Below, piece by piece: positions 49,552 to 58,025 of a DNA stretch of 64,000 nt (position 1 is the first letter of the stretch; each line of letters begins with the position of its first letter). The notes below the pieces were generated by a model. That model saw nothing but the letters and a program-made list of their open reading frames with translations. It made no database searches and was not told the origin of the DNA. The position numbers and the translations under genes were made by a program. This DNA is from a virus: IMG/VR virus record IMGVR_UViG_3300025274_001348, positions 1 through 64,000 of that record, one strand, 5' to 3'.

Positions 49552-50178
49552 ATGAAACCAAATAGAAAAATAGCGTGGGAAAAATGGGATGATGACCTTC
49601 TTGAGGAAGAAATAGCAGAAAAAATACGGGTAGATGACGACGACGAAGAGCTAACAGAAGATGCTCTGGAGCTTATGTCCAAGATCCCCAAGCTCGTTTC
49701 CACCCCTTTGGGGGTGTTTCAACTTTACGATAAGATGAATCCTATGCGGCAATACGAATGCTGGATGGGTCATACCAATTTTGATATAACACACCAAATA
49801 CAAAAACAGGTTGAAAAAATAGAGGGAATAGAGCTTCTTTTTATTATCAGTAGGTATAGGTTTTTTCTAGGCGTTGCTAAAATGTTTAATTTTAGGGATG
49901 TCAGAATAGATATCGAGTCCCTTCTTAACTGTAATCAATCTGAGTCTAACTCAGGTACGGAAGATGACAGCACTACCACCGAAGAAACTGTTCAAATAAT
50001 CAAAGAAATAATTTCCAACGACAAGCACTGGGCAATATTCGTAGACCCCGAGGGAAGGGTCGATTATGCGAGCACTAACATAGATCACGACATCTCTTTC
50101 CTAGAGAAGTTGAGATTGTACAAAAAACTATTCAACCGAAAGGGTGGAAGGATATTACATCCCGATAGTGAAGAATAG
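49552..50178 (+). CDS. Hypothetical acidic protein, 208 aa
   Basis: Acidic N-terminus (EKWDDDLLEEEIAEKIRVDD), a helical middle with QKQVEKIEGIELLFIISRYR and a polar Ser/Thr-rich linker before the C-terminal VDPEGRVDYASTNID. It lies directly before a sigma factor, so a partner or regulator of the sigma factor is conceivable. Not recognised. Confidence 0.6.
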   Translation: MKPNRKIAWEKWDDDLLEEEIAEKIRVDDDDEELTEDALELMSKIPKLVSTPLGVFQLYDKMNPMRQYECWMGHTNFDITHQIQKQVEKIEGIELLFIISRYRFFLGVAKMFNFRDVRIDIESLLNCNQSESNSGTEDDSTTTEETVQIIKEIISNDKHWAIFVDPEGRVDYASTNIDHDISFLEKLRLYKKLFNRKGGRILHPDSEE

Positions 50179-50193
50179 ATAACCGGAGGAACG

Positions 50194-50679
50194 ATGAAGG
50201 AAACAAAGCCTATAGGGGATGAGGAATTTGAAGAAGCTCGAAAAGATATTAACAACATAAAAATATTGAACAAGGTTTGCTCAAAATATTTTAAGGTAAT
50301 ACCTCAAGACGAGCTTGATAGGTGCAAATTAGTCGCTCTCTGGGAAGCGATGAAAGCGTATGACTCCGAGAAGGGCCAGAAATTCACGTCTTTTCTCTAT
50401 AACAGAATAGATTGGGAATGCAAAAAGCAATTGTACGATTTTAACAAAAGAAAGAGGCAAAAATACTATAACGAGGCTCTCCATTTTGAAAATGATTCAA
50501 ACGATGTAGAAATCTTTGACGTGATACAAAAATTACACCCAAGACTAAGGCTTGTTGTACATCAAAGATTTTTTGAGCGGTTAACAATGGAGGAAATAGC
50601 GGAAAGAAACAGTTATAGTAGAGAAACAGCGAGAAGATATATACTTCAAGCCTTAAAAAAGCTAAGAGAGATCTACTAG
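50194..50679 (+). CDS. Phage sigma factor 2 (sigma70-family), 161 aa
   Basis: Region 2-like MKAYDSEKGQKFTSFLYNRI followed by DWECKKQLYDFNKRKRQKYY, then region 4 with LHPRLRLVVHQRFFERLTME and the helix-turn-helix EEIAERNSYSRETARRYILQ. Shorter and more ECF-like than the factor at 22477. A second sigma factor suggests a temporal switch: one for middle and one for late promoters. Ribosome-binding site CCGGAGGAACG. Confidence 0.8.
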   Translation: MKETKPIGDEEFEEARKDINNIKILNKVCSKYFKVIPQDELDRCKLVALWEAMKAYDSEKGQKFTSFLYNRIDWECKKQLYDFNKRKRQKYYNEALHFENDSNDVEIFDVIQKLHPRLRLVVHQRFFERLTMEEIAERNSYSRETARRYILQALKKLREIY

Positions 50680-50759
50680 AAATGGTGTATAATACTAATG
50701 GACCGGATCGTTATTTATTAGGAAAAACAGGAATAATACCTAGATAACTGGAGGTCGTT

Positions 50760-51809
50760 ATGACTGTTAGTACACACACGAGAACGCTAGGCATTACAGG
50801 AGCAGAAGCCACTGCAACAGTAACAGTTACTGACTATGTGGAACTTAATACAGGCGACAAAGTTAATTTAATCGCTACTGATGGAACTAACTATGATTTT
50901 ACAAACGGAGACCAAAGCTCGGTAGCTGGCACTTGGGAGTCCACCGCAAGCAACGATCAAACTGCTACAAATTTAATGAACGTTATCAACACAGGCAGTG
51001 GACCCGCTGGAACCAGATTTTCTGCATCGGTAGATGGAGCGGTTGTTACCATTACACAGAGTTCCAGCAGCGAGGCCAGCCTCGAAGACGGAAACACAGC
51101 GATCACCCTCACGGACACTGCCCCCGCCGGTTTGACTAAAACAGACTTTACTGGTGGAAGCTCATCGGCAGTAGTTAATGATCGCGGCGTAGTTATGCAA
51201 GGCGGAAACATTGCCGGTTCAAAATATACAAACAAGAGTATTTTGGATATCGTCAAAGGCGCAGATGAGTACGGTTCAAAGCTTGGTCTAGTTACAGGTA
51301 CGGCACACAAGGTCGGTCTTGTTGTTGCTCGTAGCGTAGGAAGTCCCGCGTTTGCCTTCTTCCCGAAGAAGACAGATCGTACTGCTGCTAACTGCACCTT
51401 CTTGGCTAGAGGTCTTCAGACGCTGGTCGCTGGTGCTGCCTCAACAGAAAATATCATGGGAGTCCTCGGTCAGGACCAAGGCGCTCGCGGTATTCATCTT
51501 CATACTGACGATCACTACCAGAGGGGAAGCTGGGCTACGTTGGCATTCAACTTGTTCCGCAATCCTACTGCCGGGGATAACTCCGAAACTACCGGTCTCG
51601 TGCAAAGTGATGGAACGGTTAAAACTGGCGCTACCAACTATGGCAGTGCTGCTATCTTCCGTAACTTGGCTGACCAAGATAATGCTAGACCAGTCACGAA
51701 TGTTCCCACACGGGCCATTCCGGGTGAGCTAGTCTTCTTGGTTGACTTTGCTGATCGTTCAACCAGTGGTGGTAACTTTAAGGATTATTCAGCCATTACA
51801 GGCGGGTAA
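50760..51809 (+). CDS. Probable virion protein, copy 1 with extra domain, 349 aa
   Basis: C-terminal 210 aa matches the next gene almost residue by residue (GVLGQDQGARGIHLHTDDHY; QRGSWATLAFNLFRNPTAG; DQDNARPVTNVPTRAIPGEL). The N-terminal 140 aa is an extra beta domain rich in Thr, Asn and Gly (TGDKVNLIATDGTNYDFTNG; AITLTDTAPAGLTKTDFTGG), a pattern seen in environmental phage virion proteins. High expression is suggested by excellent codon regularity and the strong terminator after copy 2. Head, tail or fibre identity unknown. Confidence 0.7.
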   Translation: MTVSTHTRTLGITGAEATATVTVTDYVELNTGDKVNLIATDGTNYDFTNGDQSSVAGTWESTASNDQTATNLMNVINTGSGPAGTRFSASVDGAVVTITQSSSSEASLEDGNTAITLTDTAPAGLTKTDFTGGSSSAVVNDRGVVMQGGNIAGSKYTNKSILDIVKGADEYGSKLGLVTGTAHKVGLVVARSVGSPAFAFFPKKTDRTAANCTFLARGLQTLVAGAASTENIMGVLGQDQGARGIHLHTDDHYQRGSWATLAFNLFRNPTAGDNSETTGLVQSDGTVKTGATNYGSAAIFRNLADQDNARPVTNVPTRAIPGELVFLVDFADRSTSGGNFKDYSAITGG

Positions 51810-51833
51810 TCTTACTTATAAGGAGATTGTATT

Positions 51834-52514
51834 ATGACTATTAGTACTCATGTTGGCACAGCAACTGGCTCTGGCGGCGCAGACAATGACGGTGGCGTCA
51901 TCGCAGGCGCTGGCAATGTCGGTAGTTCAAGATGGACAAGCAAAAGCAGCTTGGATCTTGTCAAAGGCGCAGAAGATTATGGCTCAAAGCTTGGTGTATC
52001 TACAGGCACAAAATACGTTGTCGGCCTTGCCGTTGCACGTAGCTTAAATAGTCCCAAGTTTGGCTTTACTCCTAAGAGGTCAGATCGTTCTGCCACCAAC
52101 TCCACCTTTATGATTAAGGGAGCTTCAACAAAGGTAGCTAACATTACTTCCTCGGAAAGCATTCTGGGGCTTCTTGGAAGCGACCATAGTGTTCGAAGCC
52201 TTCATCTTCATACTGATGATCATTACCAAAGAGGCTCTTGGGCTACCTTGGCCTTTAACCTCTTTAAAAACCCGACTGCTGGCTCTACCAGCAATCACGG
52301 TCTTGTCCAAAGCGATCTTACGGATAAGAGCGGTGCTACCAATTATGGTACTGCTGCGATCTTCCGCAATATTGCCGATCAGGACAATGCCAGACCGGTT
52401 ACAAATGTTCCCTCAAGAGCGATTCCGGGTGAATTGGTATTCTTGATTGATTTCGTCACTCGCACAACGAGTGGTGGAAACTTCCAAGATTATAGTGCCA
52501 TCACAGGCGGTTAA
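51834..52514 (+). CDS. Probable virion protein, copy 2, 226 aa
   Basis: Tandem paralogue of 50760 without the N-terminal domain; begins MTISTHVGTATGSGGADNDG and shares the core through to the C-terminal DYSAITGG. AAGGAGATTG before the ATG. The two together may form a major and minor subunit of one structure. Followed by a strong terminator. Confidence 0.7.
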   Translation: MTISTHVGTATGSGGADNDGGVIAGAGNVGSSRWTSKSSLDLVKGAEDYGSKLGVSTGTKYVVGLAVARSLNSPKFGFTPKRSDRSATNSTFMIKGASTKVANITSSESILGLLGSDHSVRSLHLHTDDHYQRGSWATLAFNLFKNPTAGSTSNHGLVQSDLTDKSGATNYGTAAIFRNIADQDNARPVTNVPSRAIPGELVFLIDFVTRTTSGGNFQDYSAITGG

Positions 52515-52531
52515 TCATTGTTGCAGTCACA

Positions 52532-52567
52532 GGGAGGGGACTGCTTTTGCAGTCCCTTCCTTTTTTT
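52532..52567 (+). terminator. Strong intrinsic terminator after the virion genes
   Basis: GGGACTGC-TTTT-GCAGTCCC extended by GGA/TCC, then seven Ts. Confidence 0.9.
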
Positions 52568-52588
52568 CTTTGAAGAAAGAGATAACAA

Positions 52589-52909
52589 ATGGAATCAGAC
52601 ATTCTCTCAATTCCTGTATTAGCCGCAATCGTTGCTATAGTAATAGGATTAGGAAAGGTTATTGAGGTTCTCATTTTAAAAGCGGTTCCTTCAAAGTCAG
52701 TTTTGATGGATGATGAAAGAGGCTGGATGCAACATACTTACAAGATAATCTCTCGTCAGGATTCCGATGGAACGCCGTTAGTTTACGTTCCTAGGAGTTG
52801 GGCAGAAACTCAAAAAGATATGCAACAAGTGATGATACAAATCGTTAATGATCAACGAAGAATCGCTGATATTCTAGACAGAATAGATAAAAAGCTAGAG
52901 GATAAATAA
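52589..52909 (+). CDS. Membrane-anchored coiled-coil protein, 106 aa
   Basis: Residues 7-26 (SIPVLAAIVAIVIGLGKVIE) form a helix; a polar middle and a C-terminal helix (MQQVMIQIVNDQRRIADILD) follow. It precedes a peptidase-like gene by 2 nt, an arrangement reminiscent of spanin or lysis-accessory genes, but that is weak evidence. Confidence 0.6.
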   Translation: MESDILSIPVLAAIVAIVIGLGKVIEVLILKAVPSKSVLMDDERGWMQHTYKIISRQDSDGTPLVYVPRSWAETQKDMQQVMIQIVNDQRRIADILDRIDKKLEDK

Positions 52910-52911
52910 TA

Positions 52912-53592
52912 ATGATCTTAGTCCCTTACCATGAAGCTAAGCAACACATCCGAGAAGCAGACGTACTCTTGTTTCGTGGTAAGGGACTATCTAGCTGGTT
53001 AATCAAACGGTATGGTAGCGGGGTTCATAGTCATGCTGGCGTAGCTCACTGGGACGGCGAAAGACTGGCAAATGGGGAGATGGCTGGAGACGGCGGTCAT
53101 TTACAGTGTGTGGAATTCAGAGAGTTTAAAGGTGGCAGGGCTGTTTCTATGAAAAGTCAGGTAGAAACTCACCCAGACAATATAGACGTTTTTAGAGCCG
53201 CCTCTCCCGTTGGATACTCTAATTTTTCTGCTTGGCCTGAAAACAAAGAGAAGAGATCAATAAAAATTGATTATAGCGAAGAAAAGATACAAAACCCTTT
53301 TACGCCAAGAGATATTACCGATGTCATGATAAATCTAACAGGATTACCATACGGATGGAAAAATATATGGAAATTAGCAAGACACTATCTGCCATTTTGT
53401 AGGCTAGCGCCACAAAACATCAAGGATGATGATCCCATGAATGTTTTTGTATGCAGTACGGCAGTAGCTTATGCTTATCGACAAGCATACATAGATCCTG
53501 TACCATATTTGGCAGACTCGGCTGTTATGCCCGCTGATTTGGCTAGGTCGGCACTCTTTAAATATCAATTCACCATAAGTAAGGACTGGTAG
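52912..53592 (+). CDS. Permuted papain-like (YiiX/YebB-type) hydrolase, 226 aa
   Basis: Circularly permuted NlpC/P60-like fold. READVLLFRGKGLSSWLIKR with SHAGVAHW supplies the His near residue 43, and MNVFVCSTAVAYAYRQAY the Cys near 182. Such enzymes cut peptide or amide bonds, often in cell walls or lipids. Together with the coiled-coil membrane protein before it and the proteases after, it may help entry or exit. Confidence 0.72.
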   Translation: MILVPYHEAKQHIREADVLLFRGKGLSSWLIKRYGSGVHSHAGVAHWDGERLANGEMAGDGGHLQCVEFREFKGGRAVSMKSQVETHPDNIDVFRAASPVGYSNFSAWPENKEKRSIKIDYSEEKIQNPFTPRDITDVMINLTGLPYGWKNIWKLARHYLPFCRLAPQNIKDDDPMNVFVCSTAVAYAYRQAYIDPVPYLADSAVMPADLARSALFKYQFTISKDW

Positions 53593-53594
53593 CC

Positions 53595-55643
53595 ATGAAA
53601 AAACTAATGCAAGCTTTAGTTTTGGGGCTGGTTTTATACTTCCCATCTTTGGGATTTGCTCAGCCGCTTACGATGGACGAGGCTTTGGAAGGAGTATGCA
53701 GGGTTACTACTAGAGGTTCCGCAGGCAGCGGGACCGTATTTCAGGAAGACGAGGATAAATATTATGTTCTGACTAACGGACATGTGGTTGGTAGATCTAA
53801 AAGAGGTCATTTAGAATTCTTTCAAGACGGCTACAAATCTGCCATGATCCCATTCAGAACAGAATATTCTGAATATAAAGAAGGCACCGCTCTAGACTTA
53901 GCAATTGTGTCTGTTAAAAAGAAGTATTTTGGTAGATTCCCTCCTAGAGTAATACCTCTTGCTCCGAAAGGGACAGAGATAAAAGCTAACGATTTAGTTA
54001 TAGCTGGAGGGTGTCCTTCTGCTCAGTGGGCTACCGCATGGAAGGGTAGAGTCCTTAGAAACGCAGGGGCTACCGTAAGCTTTAATGCTGCGCCCCTTGG
54101 TGGTCAGTCTGGAAGCGGCGTTCTTGTCCTTGTCAAAGATGACAAAGGAGAGAGTCATACTAGACTAGGTATCCTTCTAGCTTGGAGAATAGGAGACGGC
54201 GCATGGACAGATGATGGGCCAAACGACTATGGTGCTGGCTTATCTCTAAGACAGATCTACGAAATAATGGAGGGAAATGGTCAAGGCCATCCCATAGAAG
54301 CTTCTTATAGCATTGTTGCCGATAAAGAGGTCAAGTCCAGTAAGCCAGAGCGCCTTAACAAGCTCTGTCCACAATGTGGACGTAAAATTGAAGACCATGT
54401 CGTCATTCCCTATAAAGGGGGTCTTAGAAAGACCACTAAGGGTGAGTTTATGTTTTGCCCCGAGCTTAAGTTTCCAGATGGCGGCATCGCAGATACTGCT
54501 AAATACTATGGGGGTATAAGAGTTGGCGAACTATACGATAGTAATGGCTTATTCCCTTGGTGTCCTTGGGGTAATAGCCCTCCAAATCCAAACCCTCCCC
54601 CTAACCCACCAGACGGCGGCGGAAACGGTGATGGGTGGAATGGTTGGCCCGGTAGACCAGACCCCGGTGGCCCCGTAGATCCTCCTACAGATTTTGAAAA
54701 GGAGCGTCAGGAATACCTTGATAAGATTTCAGGACTACAGGAAAAACTGACCAACCTCGAAAATATGTCTGATAGCGTTCAAGCTGAATTACAAACAAAA
54801 CTAAATAGTTTGGAATCTTTATCTGAAGGTCTTAAAGCGGAACTTGGTGGAACAAACAGCAATCTTTTAGAGGCGCAAAACGCGGTTAACGGTTTGAGAG
54901 ATCTCTTAGGGGCTGTCGAGGGACAAAAGGATTCTCTAAAATCTAAAATAGGCGTCCTAGTGGGAACAATTGACGCAAGAGATGCACAGATATCAGATTT
55001 AGAGGCTAACAGTGGCCACTACATGGACGATTATACCGGCGGTAATGGCAATAGCGTAGAAAATGTCAGCTTTACGCTTGGTGGTATGAGTCTAGGCATG
55101 CTGGCTCTTAAATACGGAGTTCCTTTCCTTCTAAACAGGAGACGACGAAAAAAGAAAAACGGAAAAAACATTGACAAAGATGATGAAGAGGGGTATGATA
55201 ATGATACAAGACCATCTACACCGCAGTCTGCCGTAGATGACGACTGCAATAACTGTGATGGTTCTCATACACACGTCCATGAACATATTCATAAGCACCG
55301 GCACGAGAACGAATACGTTATGCCGCTAGATGAATTGCCAGAAGCTCCGAGAGCTACAGAAGATATTGATGATAGAACTGGTAAACATGGACTAAATCCG
55401 GGGTTTGTTCCTTATGGATTTCCTGTGAGCGAACCTTATCATCAACAACCAGTTGCTATGCAAGGATTGCCACCGCAATTTTTGAATGTACCGTTCAGCA
55501 CACGGAAACAAGCTACTGCTGAACAGATCATGACGGTATTTGGAGAATTAGTAAATGAATACCAAAACGATCAAACGATGACAATGAGACAAGTTGACAC
55601 ATTGATACGTCATAGACTTAAACAGAAATTTAACATAGAATAA
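53595..55643 (+). CDS. Secreted membrane-anchored trypsin-like protease, 682 aa
   Basis: Signal peptide MKKLMQALVLGLVLYFPSLG ending before QPLTMDEA. Trypsin triad: NGHVVG (His63), ALDLAIVSV (Asp101), GGQSGSGVLV (Ser172). Then a Cys-containing ribbon (CPQCGRK ... MFCPELKF), a Pro/Gly linker (about 330-365), a coiled coil (about 370-480), one membrane helix (VSFTLGGMSLGMLALKYGVP, about 490-520) with basic stop-transfer RRRRKKKNGKN, a His-rich stretch (THVHEHIHKHRHENE) and a cytoplasmic tail. The protease should face the periplasm with its tail inside. Confidence 0.8.
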   Translation: MKKLMQALVLGLVLYFPSLGFAQPLTMDEALEGVCRVTTRGSAGSGTVFQEDEDKYYVLTNGHVVGRSKRGHLEFFQDGYKSAMIPFRTEYSEYKEGTALDLAIVSVKKKYFGRFPPRVIPLAPKGTEIKANDLVIAGGCPSAQWATAWKGRVLRNAGATVSFNAAPLGGQSGSGVLVLVKDDKGESHTRLGILLAWRIGDGAWTDDGPNDYGAGLSLRQIYEIMEGNGQGHPIEASYSIVADKEVKSSKPERLNKLCPQCGRKIEDHVVIPYKGGLRKTTKGEFMFCPELKFPDGGIADTAKYYGGIRVGELYDSNGLFPWCPWGNSPPNPNPPPNPPDGGGNGDGWNGWPGRPDPGGPVDPPTDFEKERQEYLDKISGLQEKLTNLENMSDSVQAELQTKLNSLESLSEGLKAELGGTNSNLLEAQNAVNGLRDLLGAVEGQKDSLKSKIGVLVGTIDARDAQISDLEANSGHYMDDYTGGNGNSVENVSFTLGGMSLGMLALKYGVPFLLNRRRRKKKNGKNIDKDDEEGYDNDTRPSTPQSAVDDDCNNCDGSHTHVHEHIHKHRHENEYVMPLDELPEAPRATEDIDDRTGKHGLNPGFVPYGFPVSEPYHQQPVAMQGLPPQFLNVPFSTRKQATAEQIMTVFGELVNEYQNDQTMTMRQVDTLIRHRLKQKFNIE

Positions 55644-55655
55644 GTGGAGGCAAAA

Positions 55656-56456
55656 ATGCCAGAAGTAAATGAAAACTTAGTTATCCCTACTCACGATGCA
55701 ATTCTTCCTTACATGTTTGAGGGAGTAAAGTGGGCTATTCCTAATGTTGGCGACAACAAGGAAACCCACAACATGGCAATTGCTCGCCTGTTTGAAAAGA
55801 TTGGTGAGCATCTACAAGCATTTTCAGTGCGTACTGATTGCTTTGTCCCCGGTCCTCCTACACTGTCTGCTGTCAAGCATCATCACAACATGTTTGTCCG
55901 TTTGTGCAACTTAATTGACACAAATACAAAGCCAGATAACATGGAAAGACTTGAAGCTCATCATATCACACATGAGCGTAGAGCTTTCAAGATTTATCCG
56001 ATTCGTTATTTCGATGTCAAGAATGACTACTGCCGTCGATGGATCGAGCTTTGTCTTCAGGGCTTGAGTGATATGGCTCAGCTTTCTGAGAATACTTGGG
56101 CCAATGACTGGAGTGTCCAGACTGGCAAAGAGATGAAAAAGCTTTTCCGTGAAGCTTACCGTCTTATGGCTGTTGAGTTGTTTAGGGTTCCCGTCATTGA
56201 AGCTCACTCAGTGTTTGATGAAGAAAACTCCTTCTATCTGACAAAAGAGCATTTCGATGGTTATGATGTCAGTCATATTCCAACAATCGAGTGGATTAAG
56301 CATCCTGCTCTCGGTAGCGAATTCACAGAAGACGAACTTCGTCCAATTTCAACTCCTAACGTTCCGGTGGCACCCGGTGTTGCAGAGAACGAAGGCAATA
56401 CGCCCCAGCGTGAGCTAGAGCGTAGAATGCAAGGTGGCGGCGAAGTAGTCAACTAG
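55656..56456 (+). CDS. Hypothetical protein, 266 aa
   Basis: ATG follows GTGGAGGCAAAA. Mostly helical with segments MFEGVKWAIPNVGDNKETHN and RRWIELCLQGLSDMAQLSEN, and a Pro-rich C-terminus. It lies between the two proteases and before a terminator. Resembles structural or scaffold-type phage proteins in composition; not recognised. Confidence 0.6.
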   Translation: MPEVNENLVIPTHDAILPYMFEGVKWAIPNVGDNKETHNMAIARLFEKIGEHLQAFSVRTDCFVPGPPTLSAVKHHHNMFVRLCNLIDTNTKPDNMERLEAHHITHERRAFKIYPIRYFDVKNDYCRRWIELCLQGLSDMAQLSENTWANDWSVQTGKEMKKLFREAYRLMAVELFRVPVIEAHSVFDEENSFYLTKEHFDGYDVSHIPTIEWIKHPALGSEFTEDELRPISTPNVPVAPGVAENEGNTPQRELERRMQGGGEVVN

Positions 56457-56474
56457 CGTGTCAATTATCCAGCT

Positions 56475-56514
56475 AGGGGGTCTGGGGTAGATAAAACAAA
56501 ACCCCCTTTTTATT
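56475..56514 (+). terminator. Intrinsic terminator
   Basis: AGGGGGT pairs with ACCCCCT (7 bp) across a 19-nt loop, followed by TTTTTATTCTTTT. Confidence 0.75.
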
Positions 56515-56542
56515 CTTTTACAAGACATTAAGGAAGGAATCG

Positions 56543-57484
56543 ATGAAAAAAGCAATCTTGAGTTCTATTCTACTTCTTCTTATATTCTCCGCTCCCTTGC
56601 TAGGGAATGACAAACAGCTTTACCAACACCTACAAGATGTATCTGTTACGGTAAAGTCTGGCTTCGGAGAAGGTTCTGGAGTAATTTTTACTCGAACCAT
56701 TCCCATTACTAAAATTCAACCACCCGAACTAGGTAAACCTCTTACGGTAAAGGTAAACTTCGTGTGGACAGCGGCTCATGTTGTAGATGGTCTCCGTTCC
56801 GTTAGGACAACAATCAAGGATGGGCGATCAGTAAAGATTGTTGAATTTAAAGATGCTCAAATCGTCCAAGAATTAGTCGAAGATGGCCGTCGTGTTGGTG
56901 AGTTCAAGATGGAAGCCAAGGTTATCAAATATAGCGATTCCGAAAACGGGGAAGACTTGGCCCTTCTAATGATTAGGAAGAAGGGTTTTATTGACAAGTC
57001 AGTCACCTTCTTTAAGGCTGAAGGTAAACCTGTGCCTATTGGTACTGAATTATATCATGTAGGCTCATTATTAGGACAAACTGGCTCAAATTCGATGACG
57101 CGAGGAATTTGTTCTCAAGTTGGAAGAGTTCTTGACTTGGGGGCGGGTGGTGGTGTAATATTTGACCAGACAACCGTTACGGCTTTCCCCGGATCAAGCG
57201 GGGGTGGAGTTTTTCTCAGCGAGAGGTCTGGCAAAGATGCGGGTCAGTACGTTGGAATGCTTGTCAGAGGCGCTGGAGAAACATTCAACCTAATTGTTCC
57301 AATTCGTAGGATGCGAGCTTATGCTGAAAAAGAAGGCATCTTGTGGGCTATCGATTCAGATCATCCCGTCCCTGCCCTAAAAGAAATTACGGAGTTGTCA
57401 ATTGAAGGTGGATCATCAAAGAACAAAACCGGAAAGAGTATCTTGACCAAAGATAGTGTCAAGTTTCCCACGCTACTTAAATAA
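56543..57484 (+). CDS. Secreted trypsin-like serine protease 2, 313 aa
   Basis: Signal peptide MKKAILSSILLLLIFSAPLL then NDKQ. Triad: VWTAAHVVDG (His79), GEDLALLMI (Asp138), FPGSSGGGVF (Ser219). No membrane anchor, so it is probably periplasmic. Related in type but not closely alike to the protease at 53595. DegP/HtrA-like without PDZ domains. The target could be a host surface or virion protein. Confidence 0.8.
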   Translation: MKKAILSSILLLLIFSAPLLGNDKQLYQHLQDVSVTVKSGFGEGSGVIFTRTIPITKIQPPELGKPLTVKVNFVWTAAHVVDGLRSVRTTIKDGRSVKIVEFKDAQIVQELVEDGRRVGEFKMEAKVIKYSDSENGEDLALLMIRKKGFIDKSVTFFKAEGKPVPIGTELYHVGSLLGQTGSNSMTRGICSQVGRVLDLGAGGGVIFDQTTVTAFPGSSGGGVFLSERSGKDAGQYVGMLVRGAGETFNLIVPIRRMRAYAEKEGILWAIDSDHPVPALKEITELSIEGGSSKNKTGKSILTKDSVKFPTLLK

Positions 57485-57493
57485 AGGATAGCA

Positions 57494-57721
57494 ATGTTTA
57501 AGAAGATTTTTGATTGGTACATGGAACAAAAAATGAGTTACATACTGTTATCTATCTACCTTGTGGCGGCTATTACGGCGACCCTCGGTATACCGGGGCG
57601 TGAAGGATTGGTTCTTTGGGCTTGGGGCACTGGAGCAACTTTAATACTCGGTCCTTGGATGTGGTCCCTTAATAGGATTAACAAACAAACGACAGGAAAG
57701 AATCTCTGGGACAATGGATAA
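57494..57721 (+). CDS. Small membrane protein, 75 aa
   Basis: Hydrophobic segments MSYILLSIYLVAAITATLG and LVLWAWGTGATLILGPWMWS, two helices with a GxG-rich turn. Overlaps the thioredoxin gene by 8 nt. Confidence 0.55.
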   Translation: MFKKIFDWYMEQKMSYILLSIYLVAAITATLGIPGREGLVLWAWGTGATLILGPWMWSLNRINKQTTGKNLWDNG

Positions 57722-58025
57722 AAAAGATCTTCAGGTAGTAGTTTTTGTAACTAGCTGGTGTCCTCATTGCAAGAACATGAAAGATTCTGTGTGGACTGAC
57801 CAGACCGTTCTTGAGTCGGTTAAGCCATATTTCGAAGGCATACCAGCTATTGTCCCGGTTGATAAACCCGGAAATGAATACTTATCTCAGCAGTTTAATA
57901 TTGAAGTGTTTCCAACCGTAGTCATTATGGACGAATCTCGTAAGGTACTTAGACGTGCAAAAAACATGACTAAAGAAGAAACCATAAAGTTTTTGGAAGA
58001 AACTGATAACGATGACAATCAGTAA
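57714..58025 (+). CDS. Thioredoxin-like protein, 103 aa
   Basis: Trx fold with active site TSWCPHCKNM (CPHC, DsbA/glutaredoxin-like rather than thioredoxin CGPC) at about 13-22 and the cis-Pro in IEVFPTVVIMD. No signal peptide, so cytoplasmic; a reductant for the ribonucleotide reductase at 62430 is a sensible inference. Overlaps the next gene by 14 nt. Confidence 0.82.
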   Translation: MDKKDLQVVVFVTSWCPHCKNMKDSVWTDQTVLESVKPYFEGIPAIVPVDKPGNEYLSQQFNIEVFPTVVIMDESRKVLRRAKNMTKEETIKFLEETDNDDNQ

